Shown piece by piece: positions 1 through 12,668 of a DNA stretch of 64,000 nt. The stretch is from Psoroptes ovis (Eukaryota > Arthropoda > Arachnida > Sarcoptiformes > Psoroptidae), in NCBI GenBank assembly GCA_002943765.1, contig PQWQ01000008.1:1736001-1800000 (forward strand), read 5' to 3'. The translations under genes were made by a program, and so were the position numbers. Each line of letters opens with the position of its first letter. Position 1 is the first letter of the stretch. Under the pieces are notes generated by a model that was not told the origin of the DNA, did not search any database, and saw only the letters and a program-made list of their open reading frames with translations.

Positions 1-494
1 TATATATATGAAATGTATGACATGTATATGATGTGACGAATATTATCATTTGCACGTTCGACTGTCGGAACGTCTTTTTGTTTTTATCGCCGTAGCTGTC
101 GGCCAATAAATGAAAGCAGATACGAATGCCCGCATTAGTCACGGGCAAAGCAAATTGTTAGCTAAAAGTGATAACGTGTATATAACGGCTATGACTGTAT
201 GGGTACAGAAATTTTTTCTCGAATTTCTGCTCCTTTTTTTCTTTACATATCAAATAAAAAAGTAGTGGCACTAAGATTTGTTGACATGTGTATAAAATAT
301 ATTTATGCATATACACAGACAAGAGAAAAAAAGTAGCAGCATACAGCACAAGTAGTGGTTATTTTCAATTTCCGTAAGTAAAGTAATCAGAAATGAAAAC
401 AAAAAAATACAGGAATTATTCAATTTATTCAAATAGAAAAAATTTACAGGAAAACAGCGGTTGCTATCAAATCAATTAAGTAATTACGATCCAA
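1..494. other. Intergenic, with GCCCG-hairpin repeat
   Basis: I see no gene here. Positions 127-147 form a short hairpin (TGCCCG / CGGGCA). Nearby text (GTCGGAACGT at about 65-75) is shared with repeats near 21.4, 35.9 and 39.1 kb. The right end, up to 494, is the presumed 3' UTR of the minus-strand dynactin gene; an AATAAA-like polyadenylation signal was not pinned down. Confidence 0.5.
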
Positions 495-1133
495 TTACGA
501 TGCGGTCGTAGGTGTTGTAGGCGATTGAATCGTGGTAGCCACAGGTAAACGATAATTTGGCTTTTCGATTCGTTGATAATTCGGCAAGATTTTCCCAAGA
601 AATTCAATTTGTGATATTTGTATGGATGGTTTTTCCAGCTGTACACGACGTTCACATTTCGATCCATATATCACCGTGTTTTCGGGAAGATTTTCGGCAT
701 AATTAACCGTACACATTGCACCAATAACACAACCATTGGTTATTTGTGTCAACGGGCCAACCAAACATTTCGATTCGAATACATTATGATCACCGATTCG
801 AATGGTTTCGATTTTGGATCCAACTTCGAATACATTATGATTACCAATGTACATTGTTTGACCATCGGCAAACGCGTTGATTATTTGAACATTTTCTTCG
901 ATAAGGTTATAATCACCAATGATGATTGGTCCATTTTTAGCGATAATTTTCGCTGTAGGGTGGATGACATTTTTCACACCGATCGTTACATCACCATCGA
1001 TTTTCGTATGTTCAGTGCAGATGATTGAACTGTACGATATTTTGACCCTAAGGGTAAAAGTATGAAATCTCTTAGTCTGAGCTGAGGATCAGGTATTGAT
1101 TGATGGTACATACGTGTCTTTGTTGATGGACAT
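495..1133 (-). CDS. DCTN6: Dynactin subunit 6 (p27)
   Basis: This gene encodes dynactin p27, a pointed-end subunit of dynactin, the dynein cofactor for cargo transport. Exon 1 is 1133-1114 (starts MSINKDT), the intron is 1113-1048 (GTATGT...TTAG, 66 nt) and exon 2 is 1047-495, giving 190 residues, the same length as human p27. Seen: GDVTIG, NVIHP, GPIIIGDYNLIEE, NVFEVGSKIE and CVIGAMC, the isoleucine-rich hexapeptide repeats of a left-handed beta-helix, then PENTVIYG and FLGKILPNY near the C-terminus as in animal p27. The short first exon was placed because the large exon has no upstream ATG in frame and the splice restores the family N-terminus (DTVKI...GDVTIG). It is transcribed away from separase. 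Confidence 0.93.
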
Positions 1134-1514
1134 TTTCGAAATTTTGATGTTCAAAGTGGCCAGAGGTTTAAATGTAAACAAATCAATGGGGAAGTTTTTG
1201 GGAAAACCAAAAATTTTTGGCAGAAAAAAAAAATTTCCCAGAAATTCAGTTCAATACTTTATGAACGGATCAAAAACCTACAGAAAAAATTGACCAATCA
1301 GAATCAAGATTTTTGGTTCGAATTTTTTTTTTATTTGGTTGTTGTCTGTTATAACAGAAACATTCGATGAGTTTTTTTTTACATTTTTCCAACGTATTTT
1401 TTTCATGGTTTCGGTTTGACCAATTTAGTTTAATTTTCAATTTTTGAATCGATTTTAAATCAATCATTTGGCTTATTTTGATTAATTTTTGAATTAAATG
1501 ATTAATTACCCACG
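1134..1514. promoter_or_regulatory. Divergent promoter region DCTN6 / separase
   Basis: 381 bp lie between the two start codons, which point away from each other. The stretch is T/A-rich with no clear TATA box. It carries a 6-codon upstream ORF (ATG at 1498) that runs into the separase start codon. It is probably a shared bidirectional promoter; this is inference from layout only. Confidence 0.5.
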
Positions 1515-4500
1515 ATGACATCCACCACCACATCATCATCAACGGCGACGGCCGCAAAAACCACGAAAAACCGATCATCATCCAAATGTTCCGCATTCGA
1601 TGCCATACTAAAGAAAGCAATATGGTTAAAACGTCAAGGAATGCCAACATTAAGCCAGCAATCATATGAATTATCATCAATAACCACTGTAATTGATTTA
1701 CTTAATCAACATTTACAATCTGGTTGTTTTTGTGTCATTCGATCATTTCAATATTTTGCATTAGCCACTACTTATTTGGAAAAATTTTTTCTCATATTTA
1801 ATAATATGATAATTTCAATGAATGAAACGGATTATGAATTACATCGTAAATCAGAAGAATTACGTAATAAAAACAATGGAAATAACAATTTCATCAATGA
1901 TTTAGAGCTTAAAGATGATAGTCAATTCGTAGCCGAACATAATCCATATACAACGATTATGAATTTTAATTATTTAATGGAAAATCTATTTCTAGCGCTG
2001 AAAATGTATGAAAAAGCATTAGATAGTGGCCGTAAAGAAGCAATATTATCGGCAACATTTTTGAATCGTTTCGGTGTATTGTTCAATATGAATACATTGT
2101 ATCAAATATTTTTATATTATAATCTCGATTTTTATGCATTGAAGGTGATGAATATATCGATGGCAATCGTTGACAGTTATTATTGTAATAATAACAATAA
2201 TAATAATGCAAAAACAACGGCCAATTCAACATCGAATAGCCAAGATGATATGGTCACCATTATTAAATGTAATGTTATTAAATTATTACTGAAATTTGGC
2301 TGCATACGAATGGCTTCCAGCTATTATAAACGTTATTTTGGTCATTTGAAATTCATTGAAATGAGTGATCGAGAATTCAATGATACCATTAACAGCTATG
2401 AAAATTGTCTGATATTTTTGATTTATTGTGAACTATCATTACGTACACGTAATGGTAAACAAGTAGCCGCTAAATTGAAATGTTTTATTGATTCAGAATA
2501 TTTACGTAAGCCAACAATCAAACGTTATACAATCAAGGCTATGGCATTTGCCCTAGCATCATGTTTTCCATCCATAAATTATTCATATGAAAATTTTTTC
2601 AATGAATTTATTGAACCAACCCATATGTCAGTCGGTATGTGTCGTCGATGGAATTTTTTCTATAAAATTTTCCATAATCATAATACGACAAGCGATTCAA
2701 ATATATCAAATTGTGCTAATAATAATAATAATTCAAACGATATTTGGTGGATACGTTTCACCGTGTTGAATATATTCGCACAAACAATCGAAACATTTCT
2801 ACAATTCAATATCAATAATGGTATGACTAATGATCCAGTATTTTATTATAAAATAGCAACAAATCTGTTTACAGTTACTATGAATATATTCAGGTAATTC
2901 ATATTTATGATTTATGAAATATTTCGTTTTCTAATACATTTATTCTTATTAATTTAAATTTAGTTTGGGAAAATTACGTCTTATTAGTGCCATATATGAT
3001 TTGAATAATGGTTTTTATAATGATACAAAGATTAAACTGTTGTTATTCAAGAAAATATTCAGCGATATTAGTCGTAAATGTAATGAAGAAATATTCATTA
3101 ACTCATCAAGTAATCTCCATAAGAATGATACTAATGCCATGAACACTAACAGTGATGATAATGAAGATTTAAATCTTCGTATGATCAATGAAGATCTTAA
3201 TAATATGAACCTAGACGACAATGATGATGACGATGATGATCCAAATTCAGTTAATTCAATATATAAACAATTGAAACGTATAATCAATGATAAACGTTCA
3301 TCATCCACAGATGATGATGATGATTATTGTATGAAAAATTGGTATTTAAATGAGCAATTTATTCAAATTGATAATTTATATCGAAATTTTTGTAAAGATT
3401 TCAATCAAACATTGACTAACCAATGTAAAAGCAACGTAAATTGTATTGGATCAAATGAATTATTGAATCTATTCAAATTATACCTGTTACATATGATTAT
3501 TTTAGTGATTTTGAATTATAACGAAACGCAGAATCAATCATTAATTTCGAAAGCGAATTATTTACGTTTATTGAAATTTTTGGAAAATTTACATATGAAT
3601 ATTTACCTTCAAGAAGCTAATAAATATCAACATTCATTGAAATTATCATCATCAACAACGACAATGATCCATTTGAAAACAACAATGGATGAACAAATAA
3701 TTAATAATTCAATGATTGAAAAGTTATTTTGGTTATGGACAGAATTTTTTGTTGATAAATCAATCGAGAGAATTTATCAATCGAATGCTGATGACATCAA
3801 TAATGATGAATTGTTAAAGTATTTAGATTCAATAATACAAATATCGACATATCAATACACTAGTCGTACGATACGTTCGAAAATGTTTTATTATCAAGCA
3901 TTTGTAATGTATAAACAGTATAAACATCAATCGAAGCCGACAATTGCTACCGACAAACAATCTAAACATAAAGTAATTAAATTATTGACACATCATTTGA
4001 CCAATGATAATTGTATCCTCATTAATCGTCAACAAACGACGCCATTACTTTCGACACCACCGACTAATAGTCAAAATAGTGGTAGAAAACTGATGAATAA
4101 TCAAATGATTGCACCGAAAAAGCCCAAAGACAATTTGATGAATGAATATAAATCCTCGTTGATGGCTAAATTGCATCAAACGAATCGTTTGAAAAATGTT
4201 GAAGGCACTCGTAGAGAAGCGATAAAATTTGATGATTTCGATGATGATAGTGATAATGATGATACTAACGGTGGTGCTGGTGATAATCAACGGCAATCAT
4301 CATCGCAACCGGCTTCAGCTAATGACCAATCTACAGTGGTTAAGACGAAAAGCTCGCTGTTCAATGATGATCAAGAATCAAGTAATAACCCGAATTCAAT
4401 GGATTCGCTGTCGAAATTGTTTGCAAATTTGCAAATCGAACAACAAATACAACAATCATCGAATGGAGCTGAATCATATTTTGAAAAATTGCTCGAAACA

Positions 4501-6234
4501 GCCGATAACCATAAGCCTACAGACGTATCTATTGATAATATACGACAATGTTTGAAAAAAGCAATCAGTTATATTGGTTGCCATCCAACATTCAAGCTCT
4601 ATGAACAAATCCATTATTTATATTATAAATTATCAAAGATATTATCGAAAAATCTATCAATTTGTTGTTTTCATCTATTCGAAACAGCATCATATCATTG
4701 TTTTCGTTTGAGGCTATTATATAATACATATAAGAAGCTTAACATATCAAAACGACCAAAATTCAGTGATTCTAATATATCAATGATCAAATTCAAGAAT
4801 GAAGATTTCGTTCAAAATTCCTATCTTAATACGCTGCCAAAAACATGGCGTTTTTTGCAAATAAAATTATTGCCATCATCATCATCATCCAAAGATTTGA
4901 AAAATCGAAAACCAGCATTGTTACTGTGTAGATATCAATATAATCAACCACCGATCATTGTCAAAATTAAATGTGATCAACAAAAAGATGTAAAATTTTT
5001 TATGGAAGAATTTGGCGAAATAATGAAATCAAATTCAATGTCAATACAAGAAACCGAGCGGAAAGCATTTTGGCGATTACGATTCGATACTGATTATGAG
5101 TTGAAAAATCTCCTTAAAATTACCGAATTAAATGTATTCGGTATTGTTCGTGGATTGTTTATGGGACAAATAATGAATCGAACATATGCGCTATCATGTA
5201 AAAAATTTCAAACTGAAGTATTGGAATTGGCTAAAAAATATCAAGAATCATGTATCGATACAAATCTGCTGCAAATTTTCATTGAAACATTAATTCTATT
5301 CAATATTGGAAAATCTATGGATGAAAATATGAATGAAATTTTCAATGGAATTAATTTATTATTCAATCAATGTAATAATGAACGATTCATTCGAGAATTT
5401 TATGAATCATATAAGAAATCATTTGAAAATTGGCTAAAATTATCCACAGATGATTTGAATCGAAAGCTATTTGATAATATTGAACCAGTTGGCTTGATTA
5501 TTGATCGACAATTGAATCAATTCCCGTTCGAATCATTGCCTAGTTTTCGACAAATCGGTCAATCATTTTTCCGTGTACCTTCACTGAAAGTTGCATCATT
5601 ACTTTATGAACAATATAAACCTTTGATAACTGAAGGTATTGATGATCGGCAAACATTTTATCTGCTTAATCCTGGAGCAAATCTGCAAAATACTGAAGAA
5701 TTTTTTAAAAATAAATTCCTATCAATAAATGAATGGAATGGTTATGTTGGACAAGTACCGGATGGCAAAAAATTGGCCGAAAATTTTGAAACAAAAGATA
5801 TTTATATTTATATGGGACATGGTTCAGGCACCAAGTATTATCGACAAATACCGAATGGTGGTTTCGATGTTGTCAATGTTAATTCATCATCAATCGTTGT
5901 CGGTTGTTGTTCTGGCTTGGTTACTAATGATACAAAAACTTCGGATGTTTTCGGTTCGGCTTATCGTTTTTTGATTAATGGTGCACCAGTTTACATTGGA
6001 CAATTATGGGATGTAACCGATAAAGATATCGACTTGTTTATGGATAAATTCATGTCATTATGGTTAAAGCGGTGGAAAAATAGTGAAAACACTGGTGGCG
6101 CTGAAGAGAAAATCAGTTCATTATGCAAATCAATTACAATGGCACGTGATACGTGTAAATTACGATATTTGAATGGCTGTGCAACTGTCGTTTATGGGTT
6201 ACCGTTGAAGAATTTATTAAAGAAAAAATTGTGA
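1515..6234 (+). CDS. ESPL1: Separase (separin), anaphase cohesin protease
   Basis: Cysteine protease that cleaves cohesin at anaphase once securin is removed. Exon 1 is 1515-2893, the intron 2894-2963 (70 nt, GTAATT...TTTAG) and exon 2 2964-6234, giving 1549 residues. The C-terminal peptidase C50 domain is clear: FPFESLPSFR, then YIYMGHGSG with catalytic His at about residue 1412, then IVVGCCSG with catalytic Cys at about 1441, then GAPVYIGQLWDVTDKDID. The N-terminal two thirds is helical and poorly conserved, as usual for separase, with acidic linkers (DDNDDDDDD; DDDSDNDD) that may be regulatory. The active site reads GCCSG rather than the vertebrate GCSSA. The start is the first in-frame ATG after upstream stops; it overlaps the stop of a small uORF. 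Family assignment is firm; the N-terminal boundary is less sure. Confidence 0.93.
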
Positions 6235-6427
6235 AAAGAATTTTCCCGCCACGAAAATTCAAAAAAAAAAAAAAATTCTGTACTCTCATTTGTGAATTGC
6301 TCATCGAACAACTGATATTTTTTTTTAATTATCGATTTTCAAATTTTTTAAATATTTCCTCATTTTTTTAATTAAAAACAATAAATTAAATTGAATACTG
6401 ACCAATGAATCCATTTTGGCTAAGATA

Positions 6428-7747
6428 ATGATCATCAAGAATATCGTCAAATTCAAATTTAAAAATCAGCTGATTCGACAACCGAAGAAATTCTTCAGTA
6501 AACACGCGGATCGCCGGTTAATTCTCGGTATTGAAACATCATGTGATGATACGGCAATCGCAGTAGTCGACAATCAACGAAATATCATCTCCGAAGTCTG
6601 CACATCTCAAACATCGATACATGTATCGAATGGTGGCATTATACCGCCGGTGGCAAGAGATTTACATAAATCAGTGATTGATAAATGTGTACGAAATTGC
6701 CTTGAAAATGACCGAATTCACCCTAGCCAGCTGACGGCCATAGCTGTCACTAATCGTCCAGGGTTACCGCTATCGCTACTGGTCGGTTTGAATTATGCAA
6801 AAAAATTATCGGCCAAATATCGGCTACCGGTGATACCCGTAAATCATTTGGAAGCACATGCGCTGACGGCTATGCTCGAATATCCCGAACTTCAATTTCC
6901 ATTCGTATCGCTACTGATTTCAGGTGGAAATTGTATCATTTGCTTGGTGAACAGCGTTGAAGATTTCCTTTTGATGGGACAAACAGTTGATGATGCACCA
7001 GGTGACCTACTAGACAAAGCAGCACGTTCAATGAAATTGAAAAATTTGGGCTCACCATTCGATCGTATTAGTGGTGGTCAATCAATTGAAATGTTCGCAA
7101 AGGATGGGGACCCATTTGCATATTTTAGTAATGTACATTCATACCCGTTGTACAGTAACCGGGTACGGACATGTAATTTTAGTTTCAGTGGTTTCCTATA
7201 TGCAATTCAACAGAAAATCGCTGAACTCGAAACGAAAAATCAGCTGAGACCTGATGAAATCTTGCCCGAAACATCTGACCTTTGTGCTTCGATCCTGTAC
7301 GTTCTATCATTCATAATGATCAAACGTTTACAGCGTGCATTTCAATATTTGGATGAGAAACAATTGTTGCCATCCGTGGACAACAACGACGATGACCAAT
7401 CAGATGACCGATGGATCAATAATCAACGCCGGCGCTTGGTCATAAGTGGTGGCTGTGCCGCCAATCAATTCATCATTCGAATGATTCGAAATTATTGTGA
7501 ATCAAATTCGATCGAACTGTACGTACCATCGCCGAAGCTTTGTACCGATAATGGTGTGATGATTGCATGGAATGGTCAGCTGAAGCTGATGATGGATCAT
7601 CGAATGATTTCGTATGACGAAGCATTTATTCAATCATTGAACATTGATTCGAAAGCCAAGCTAGGCCGTGATATAAGTTCGGATGTTACGATGGCCAATA
7701 TTAAATGTGAACGGCTCAATGTGAAGGGTTTTGTAAATTTTCTTTGA
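6428..7747 (+). CDS. OSGEPL1: Mitochondrial tRNA threonylcarbamoyltransferase (OSGEPL1/Qri7)
   Basis: Kae1/TsaD-family enzyme that transfers threonylcarbamoyl to A37 of ANN-decoding tRNAs; this paralogue acts in mitochondria. Single exon, 439 residues. Seen: a basic N-terminus without acidic residues for about 28 residues (MIIKNIVKFKFKNQLIRQP), consistent with a presequence; LGIETSCDDTAIAV; GGIIPPVARDLH; metal-site HLEAHALTAM; SLLISGGNC; TVDDAPGDLLDKAA; SGGCAANQFI; and TDNGVMIAWNG. These are the ASKHA nucleotide- and metal-binding motifs in order. The ATG at 6428 is the first in frame; an upstream ATG at 6405 opens a 7-codon uORF whose TAA overlaps this ATG. The gene lies 193 bp after separase and converges on the dehydrogenase, 10 bp between stops. 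Confidence 0.93.
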   Translation: MIIKNIVKFKFKNQLIRQPKKFFSKHADRRLILGIETSCDDTAIAVVDNQRNIISEVCTSQTSIHVSNGGIIPPVARDLHKSVIDKCVRNCLENDRIHPSQLTAIAVTNRPGLPLSLLVGLNYAKKLSAKYRLPVIPVNHLEAHALTAMLEYPELQFPFVSLLISGGNCIICLVNSVEDFLLMGQTVDDAPGDLLDKAARSMKLKNLGSPFDRISGGQSIEMFAKDGDPFAYFSNVHSYPLYSNRVRTCNFSFSGFLYAIQQKIAELETKNQLRPDEILPETSDLCASILYVLSFIMIKRLQRAFQYLDEKQLLPSVDNNDDDQSDDRWINNQRRRLVISGGCAANQFIIRMIRNYCESNSIELYVPSPKLCTDNGVMIAWNGQLKLMMDHRMISYDEAFIQSLNIDSKAKLGRDISSDVTMANIKCERLNVKGFVNFL

Positions 7748-7757
7748 TCCGAATCAA

Positions 7758-9161
7758 TTAATCAACGGGGAAATTGATTCCATATTTCTCCGCCAACGAT
7801 TTCTGTGTACAGAGTAAATTAATTGTAATTAAATCAAATTAATTCGAATTAAATTAAATTCGAATTCAATCAACTCACAGCCATTCGAATTTGATTCTCA
7901 TGATATTCGATGCCACCTTGTTGATCACATTTGTTCATATGGGCACGTTCTGGATCCCCATGGACCAGTACTGGTTCATTTCGCGGATGTATCGATGGTT
8001 GTGACCGAAGCGATTGTGCAAACGTGTCCATACGATCGGTGAAACCGGGTGCAAAGCAATCGGGGTCGATTGCAACGAAGCATTGACCCTGTAATATCGG
8101 TCGAAAAAATTAGTAAATCGAAGGCTCCAAAACCCTTAGACTCACCAAATCGGCTTCCAAATGATTTTCGGTCCAATTTCGAACGTTCGGCGCTACGGCT
8201 GCAGCACCGAGTAGCGAACAAAATATTTCAACCATTGCTGCAAGGCCATAACCTTTGTATGAACTTGCATCTTCAGTACCGCCAAGCGGTAACAGGGCAT
8301 GAAAATCTCGATGACTCTTCAGCGGTTGTCCTTGTCGATCTATAGCCCAACCTGGCGGTATTGGTTGCTGTTTACGATCAGCAATTTCAATTTTACCCAG
8401 TGCAACTACCGAAGTGGCCATGTCCAAAACGAAATCGTTGTCCGCGGAATTTGCTGGTGCACTCAATGATATTGGATTGGTACCGAAAAATGGGTCTTTA
8501 CTACGGGTTGGTGCGACCAACGGTGAGGCGTTTGTAAAGGCCATACCCTTTGATCAATTATCAATCAAATGATTCAGTTTAAGACCTTGATTGCCGTGAA
8601 ACTCACCAGTAATTTATGTGGCAGCGCCATCATCGAATAGTAACCAGCGATACCGAAATGATTACTACCTTTGGCCACCACCCATCCGATACCGGATTTC
8701 TTGGCTTTTTCGATGGCTAAATTCATGGCAAATTGTCCGACCACAGGTCCAAGCAATGATTGGCCATCGATCCATGCTGTGGCCGCTGTCTCCTTCAAGA
8801 TTTTCGGCTGACCATCTCGGCGGCATGAACCTTTTTGTACATCTTGTAGGTAATGTTCTGCAGGGGAGATGGTGAAATCGAAGATATTAATCGAATTCGA
8901 ACGGATTAAATTCGAATCAAACTCACCGATACGATTAAGGCCATGGCTAAAATGTCCCCGGTAATCACCGGCGACCAAAACATCGGCCAAACTTCGAGCA
9001 TGCGCGGGATTAACGTCCAATTTGACCATCAGATCAATGATGAATTGTTTCATCACTTCGATTGGTACAATTTTGGCCATTTTTTGTTGGTTTATTTCTT
9101 GAAAATCTTGGTGCAATAATAAATTCGAAACGCTTTGACTTTGAATTGTCAGCTGATTCAT
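7758..9161 (-). CDS. Malate/L-lactate dehydrogenase-like oxidoreductase (Ldh2 family)
   Basis: NAD(P)-dependent 2-hydroxyacid dehydrogenase of the Ldh2/MDH type (YlbC/YjmC/ComC superfamily, unrelated to classical LDH). Five exons: 9161-8927, 8857-8607, 8547-8146, 8088-7879, 7802-7758, total 380 residues. The four introns are 57-76 nt and all use GTGAGT donors. Motifs in order: GDYRGHFSHGLNR, KETAATAWIDG, KGSNHFGIAGYY with the family's active-site His, GMAFTNASPLVAPT, FGTNPIS, KGYGLAAMVEI, GQCFVAIDPDCF, and the C-terminal NQIRMAKSLAEKYGI. The first about 27 residues precede a second Met (MAKIVPIE) that may be the true start; the extension is Ser/Gln-rich. Substrate cannot be told from sequence. 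E1 of the paired-palindrome family lies 175-235 bp upstream of the ATG. Confidence 0.9.
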
Positions 9162-10273
9162 GTATGAAATTCGAATGATACGATTCGATTATCATCGATT
9201 GATTGATAATTAATTCATTTTGATTAATTATCTTTGTTGATAACTTCGTCTGCGTCCATTGATTTTCAATGTTTTCGTGAATTTATGAATTCTGCCGGCC
9301 ATTGCCGGCTAATCCATGAAAGTATCCTATTCATGGACGTAGAACTACGTCATAAGTGTTTGAATATTTACTAAAAGACAAACGTAGTAGTACGTCTTAG
9401 GCTTTAAGGATGGTCTTTATGGACTCTTTCGAAGCATTTGTTGCACATGAACCAAAATTATCCTTGCTCTGATATATCACCACCATCTTGAGATGTTCCA
9501 AAACATTAACATTTAGAAACAAATCCATTAGATGGCAGATCATTTTTGGATCAAAATGAAATCATTCAATTTGATTAAATTTTCAAATTACAAGTGATTA
9601 ATGAGACAAGTGGATTTCTTGCATCCAAATTGATACTCATCTTCAACTGATGTTATCACATAATGATATGATATGATAATTATCAAAATCGATGAACTTG
9701 ATTGGTACAAATTATTATTTCCAGATTTTGATTGTAATTTTAATTATAATTAAAATTGATTGGAAATTTTTTTTTTTTTTTTTTGGCAAAATTTGCAATA
9801 ATTTGATCACAATCGATTGATAATGATTATCAGCAATTGTTGGCCACATTGCAATCATCATCGTCGTCAATTACCTGTTGAATGATAATGGACTGATTAG
9901 TCAATTTGATTCGATAATTGTCACCATATATTCATTCATTCATATTTAATTGATAATTGATAAGTCCAAAATTAATTTGATTAATCAATTGTCAATTACA
10001 TCATGTGACTTTTATCGGAGGAAAATTTTTTTTTGGAAAATTTAAAATTTTAAGAATTTCTTAAGATTTTAATTGAAATTTTAATGTTTTAATTTAAAAT
10101 TAAAGATCGTTTTAATTTAAAATGATTTAAGTAATTTGATGATATTTGATTTTGTTTGATAATTGAATAATTTGAATCGAATGAATCGAATTAATTTCTT
10201 ATAATTCTTAATTAATTAACTGTAATTACAAATCAATTAATTAATTTCCATTAATTACGATTGAAAAATAATA
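9162..10273. other. Intergenic between dehydrogenase and GLIS gene
   Basis: About 1.1 kb with no coding potential that I can support. It contains paired-palindrome element E1 (about 9291-9396), an A/T-rich stretch with a T homopolymer near 9767-9784, and many TTAATTAATT-type inverted motifs just before the GLIS start. It presumably holds promoters for both divergent genes. Confidence 0.6.
9291..9396. repeat. Paired-palindrome element E1
   Basis: The palindrome GACGTAGAACTACGTC (9336-9351) and a second, ACGTAGTAGTACGT (9382-9395), have centres exactly 45 bp apart. A GCCGGC-bearing stretch (TGCCGGCCATTGCCGGC, about 9292-9308) sits to the left. The element is upstream of the minus-strand dehydrogenase. 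It belongs to a family of five intact and one degenerate copy in this window. Confidence 0.75.
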
Positions 10274-12668
10274 ATGGAAACACAATTATTTAATAATAAT
10301 TCATTGAATGATAATGACCTGAATGATTTAATGTTAATTATTCAAAATGATTTGATGATTAGCCACAAACATCATCAGATCGATCATCGACCATTTGATT
10401 CGAATGGTTACCAATTCAATGATCATCATTCCGTTGGTCAAAATATCGCCGATAATCGAATCGATATCGATTCATTCGATGACGACAACACATTGACCGG
10501 ATTAGACAACGAAGGTGGCGCCGAAGCTGGCGCTTCAGCTGGTCAAGATGGTAGCGGCGGTGGTGCTGCTGGCGCCGCAGCAGCGCACCCTGAAGCATAC
10601 GACGAAGACTATTACGACGATGACGACGACGATACGGATAAAATATATCGCAATCTATTATCAGGCAACATGATACCTTGTAACAGCAGCAGTACGCCTG
10701 CGACCGAAGTTCCGAACCCTGAGGCCGAATGGCCATCATCGATACCCAATGATCACCAATCACCATGCATAGTGATTAATGATAATTATGAACCATCGCT
10801 GACATCATCAATGTCATCATCGTTGACATCTTCGTTAGCATCATCATCGACGTTATCATCATCACTGTCATTATCATCGAATAGTTTCTGCCATGGCCAC
10901 ATCAATGATGATAATTTGATGAAAACATTTCCATTTACGACATCAGCACAGCATCATGGTATGCGCCACCTGTCAAATCATTATCATCAAAGATCTGGCA
11001 ACAACAGCGGCCATTACCACCATATTGGCCAATATGACCATGAACATCACCATATTGGCCAATACGACCTTCAACAACATCGGCAACAACACCAGCATCG
11101 GCAACAAGATCGACTATCGATGTCATCATCATCATCACCATTATCATCATTATCATCGCCATCAACAGCATTATCAGCAACATCGTGGACAGCATCGCCA
11201 ACATCAACAGCATTATCATCATCATTATCAGTATCGCCATTATCATCATCGCCGTCAACATTTCAATGCCGCTGGTTTGAATGTAATGATTGTACATTTT
11301 CAAATCTAATCGATTTGGTATGTAAAGAATATATTTAACCCTTTTTTAGTGGTTATGTAATATTTGTCAATGATTCACAAGGTTTAAAGTTTTAATTCGT
11401 AGTTTTAAAATTGATTTTCGTAGTTTTGAACAGAATTTTAAACTGTAAAATTACGAAAATCAATTTCAAAACTCTGAATTAAAACTTTAAACTTTGTAAT
11501 TTGAATTTTAAATTTGTCTGGTATATGATTGATTGAAATTCGAATTTCGAATGTGGAATTCGGAATTAATTAATTAATTATCGTTCGATTTATTTGATTA
11601 CGCAAGGTCAAACACATTGAATTTGTTCATATTGAACCACAACGTATTATGCAACAGCATAAGTATCAGCAGCAGCAGCAACAGGAGCATCATGGACCAC
11701 AAAAGGTTAATGATTCGAAAATATTCATATGTAAATGGTACCGATGTCATCGTAATGGTAAATCATTTGATCAACGATACAAGTTGATTAATCATATGCA
11801 TATACATACGGGTTATAAACCGAAAATTTGTACTGTAAGTATCATTCGAAAGTCGATTTTGACCCTTTCAACCCTTTAAAACCCTTTGAAGACCCTTTTA
11901 ACCCTTCTGAATAATTCATAACCTTTTGAATAATAACCTTTTTGATTTTTCTTTGTGATTTCCTAACCTTCGCCGTGGTTTCGTGGATCATTCGGCTGAC
12001 CCTCACCAAACAGTATCCTGGATGTCAAAAATCCTTTTCTCGGCAAGAAAATCTTAAAAATCATTACCGAACACATACCAAGGATAAACCATATTGTTGC
12101 GAGTACAATGGTTGTCAGAAAATGTTTGCCAATACTTCGGATCGTGCTAAACATCGTCGTATTCATTTAGATCCGGTAAGTCTTCACGTGTTTCATTGAT
12201 AATTGACCGTAATTATCAATCATTTATCATGTCATAACCCTTGGATGACCCTTTTATCATGACCCTTGGATGACCTAATACCGAAATCGTGAATACTCGT
12301 TGCTCCATTGCCGATTACCCCCTCTCATTATCATCAAATTGATGCCCGCAACCCTTAAAACCCATAACTGATTATGACCCTTAACCCTTTGGCTGGTGGG
12401 TGTATGTACCTTTGAATCACTGAATCAACAGAAACCATTCCGTTGTCAAATCGATGGCTGCCCAAACGTTTACACTGATCCAAGTTCATTACGTAAACAT
12501 CGGAAGAAGAAGCACTTGTCATCGATCACTGATAATTACCATGGTTACCATCTCAACAATAATCGATTATCATCATCATGGTCATCATCATCATCGATGC
12601 CATTTTCAATTTCACCATCGATGCAATCACCATCCATTCAACATCATTATCCGTATCAACCATCGTGA
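10274..12668 (+). CDS. GLIS/Gli-similar C2H2 zinc-finger transcription factor
   Basis: Nuclear DNA-binding regulator of the GLIS group (fly relatives: sugarbabe, lame duck). Exons: 10274-11317, 11607-11834, 12014-12175, 12432-12668, all phase 0, 556 residues. Five tandem fingers: CRWFEC...HIEFVH (finger 1, split by intron 1), ICKWYRC...HMHIH, CTYPGC(QKSFSRQENLKNHY)RTH, CEYNGC...DRAKHRRIH, and CQIDGC(PNVYTDPSSLRKHR). The SRQENLKNH, SDRAKHRR and TDPSSLRKH signatures are GLIS-type. The N-terminal half is low-complexity (acidic, His/Gln and Ser tracts from TCA repeats; HHIGQYD occurs twice). Oddity: about 20 Gln/His-rich residues are inserted between fingers 1 and 2 where GLIS linkers are short. 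Introns are littered with ACCCTT motifs. Subfamily (GLIS1/2/3) was not resolved. Confidence 0.88.

Noticed and set aside
618..1028. Plus-strand open frame opposite DCTN6
   Set aside because: Antisense shadow of the beta-helix repeats; no family similarity.
10935..11309. Long open frames on both strands inside GLIS exon 1
   Set aside because: They arise from TCA/ATG trinucleotide runs; only the main frame joins to the zinc-finger exons.
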